A DNA stretch of 15,986 nt from Bifidobacterium breve (GTDB taxonomy: Bacteria; Actinomycetota; Actinomycetes; S36-B12). The stretch's first letter is position 1; every line of letters begins with the position of its first letter. The position numbers and the translations under genes are program-made. Under the pieces are notes generated by a model. The model searched no databases. It was given only the letters and a program-made list of their open reading frames with translations, and was not told where the DNA came from. The stretch is from assembly GCA_943328365.2 (NCBI GenBank), contig CALPZT020000010.1, forward strand, positions 1 to 15,986. The letters run 5' to 3'. Of the stretch, positions 14,819 to 15,986 are shown piece after piece.

Positions 14819-15986
14819 ATGAAACCGACCATGGTGGCCAGAACGGCTGCCTTGCTCAGTCCGATCGTCCTACTGGGAACAGCTCTTGCACTCGCAAGCC
14901 CGGTTCAGGCCCATGGCTACGTGAGCGGTCCGTACAGCCGCGCTGCCGCATGCAAGATGGCGCTCAACACCGGTTGCGGGGGCATTGTCTACGAGCCGCA
15001 GAGCCTCGAGGCGCCCAAGGGCTTCCCGGCTGCTGGACCGGCGGATGGACGCATCGCCTCGGCCGGCACTGCGTTCACCGAACTCGATCAGCAGTCGTAC
15101 GGCCGCTGGTACAAGAATGCCATCGGCACTGGTCCGCTCACCATCAACTGGACCTACACGGCCGCGCATCGCACCTCGCAGTGGTCGTACTACATGACGA
15201 AGCAGAACTGGGATCCCAACGCTCCGCTCAAGCGGGCTGACCTCGAGTTGATCACTACCGTCGCGCATGATGGTTCGGCGGCGAACACGCGGCCGGCCCA
15301 TACGATCACGGTGCCGGCGAATCGAAGCGGGTATCACGTGATCCTGGCGGTCTGGGATGTGGCCGACACCGTCAATGCCTTCTACAACGTCATCGACGTC
15401 AACGTGACGCCGGGCGGCGGCGATGGTTCCGCACCCACGGCACCGGGCAAGGTGCTGAGCAGTGGCGTCACGGCCAGCACCGTTGACCTTTCCTGGTCAG
15501 CGGCCAGCGACAATGTCGGGGTTACGGGCTACACAGTGTTCCGCGATGGCGTGTCCATCGGGAGCTCGGCCACCACTCGCTATACGGACCGCGGGCTGGC
15601 TGCCGGGCGCAGCTACCTCTACACGGTGCGCGCCAATGACGCGGCCGGCAACACATCGGCTTCGTCGACCGCCATCACCGTCGTGACGGCTGCGGCTGGA
15701 GCGCTACCGGATACCCAGGCTCCTTCGGCACCGAGTGGCCTGCATTCCATGGGCGAATCAGAGTCGACCGTGGATCTCATGTGGTCGCCGTCCACGGACA
15801 ACGTGGGGGTCAAGAACTACAGCGTGCTTCGCGATGGCTTCGTCGTGGCGCAGACGGCATCGACGAGCTACACGGACAGAGGACGGCTCGCCGGGACGAC
15901 CTACCGCTATGAGGTCCTTGCCACTGACGCGGCGGGCAATGCCTCGCCGCGTTCAGGAACGCTCACCGTTACCACCAAATCGGCGG
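14819..15986 (+). CDS. AA10 lytic polysaccharide monooxygenase with FnIII modules (3' partial)
   Basis: A secreted copper enzyme that oxidatively cleaves crystalline chitin or cellulose. The signal peptide (1-31) ends VQA, leaving His32 as the mature N-terminus, as the copper histidine brace requires; the second ligand is H117 (TYTAAHRTSQW) and the axial Phe is F188 (NAFYNVIDVNV). The catalytic domain spans 32-195. A Gly/Pro linker leads to two fibronectin type III modules (about 204-288 and 295-389), similar to each other (both have STVDLxWS, DNVGV, DAAGN). The gene runs off the window after 389 codons; a further FnIII or carbohydrate-binding module would be usual. Whether it prefers chitin or cellulose cannot be decided by eye; the short WTYTAAH surface is common to chitin-active and mixed members. 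Confidence 0.95.
   Translation, partial: MKPTMVARTAALLSPIVLLGTALALASPVQAHGYVSGPYSRAAACKMALNTGCGGIVYEPQSLEAPKGFPAAGPADGRIASAGTAFTELDQQSYGRWYKNAIGTGPLTINWTYTAAHRTSQWSYYMTKQNWDPNAPLKRADLELITTVAHDGSAANTRPAHTITVPANRSGYHVILAVWDVADTVNAFYNVIDVNVTPGGGDGSAPTAPGKVLSSGVTASTVDLSWSAASDNVGVTGYTVFRDGVSIGSSATTRYTDRGLAAGRSYLYTVRANDAAGNTSASSTAITVVTAAAGALPDTQAPSAPSGLHSMGESESTVDLMWSPSTDNVGVKNYSVLRDGFVVAQTASTSYTDRGRLAGTTYRYEVLATDAAGNASPRSGTLTVTTKSA

Noticed and set aside
14572..15240. 222-aa plus-strand frame overlapping the LPMO gene
   Set aside because: It is out of frame with the unmistakable AA10 domain and has no ribosome-binding site.

Overview
The window is high-GC DNA with strongly GC-biased third codon positions, several GTG starts, lipoprotein-type secretion signals and apparent leaderless promoters. 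Together with its families (DUF2207 membrane protein, AA10 LPMO with FnIII modules, ribbon-helix-helix plus acetolactate decarboxylase), this points to a member of the Actinomycetota. I cannot name a genus. No tRNA, rRNA, transposase, integrase or CRISPR array was seen, so this looks like ordinary chromosome with a high share of poorly characterised genes.

Left part (170-3540, + strand): a tight four-gene operon. It holds a short-chain dehydrogenase, an aldo/keto reductase, a small lipoprotein and a larger Cys/His-rich lipoprotein, with the last three joined by ATGA overlaps. A perfect 17-bp palindrome just before the first gene is a candidate operator. The last gene collides tail-to-tail (11-bp overlap) with a DUF4239/bestrophin-like membrane protein gene (3530-4354, -). 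That gene is the second gene of a two-gene operon beginning with a 103-aa protein (4369-4680, -). A 100-aa paralogue of the 103-aa protein is transcribed divergently (4822-5124, +).

Middle part (5321-11056): a 587-aa hydrophilic protein of no recognised family (-) faces a secreted pentapeptide-repeat protein (+) across a 309-bp divergent spacer. An acetolactate decarboxylase with an N-terminal ribbon-helix-helix-like extension (-) faces a TRIC/YicG-family channel (+). The channel gene is followed closely by a cytoplasmic protein made of seven 26-residue LRV/HEAT-like repeats. Four of these genes have a -10-like hexamer ending 6-7 nt before the start codon and no Shine-Dalgarno sequence, as expected for leaderless transcripts.

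Right part (11061-15986): a DUF2207 membrane protein (-), a ten-unit heptanucleotide tandem repeat, and a secreted protein with an Ig-like domain and a probable DUF3472-like domain (-). Then come a doubtful small ORF and an AA10 lytic polysaccharide monooxygenase with at least two fibronectin type III modules (+), cut by the window end. The LPMO suggests use of chitin or cellulose.

Best candidates for undescribed biology are the 14-cysteine, His-rich lipoprotein (2386-3540), the divergent paralogue pair plus DUF4239 module (3530-5124), and the 587-aa orphan (5321-7084).
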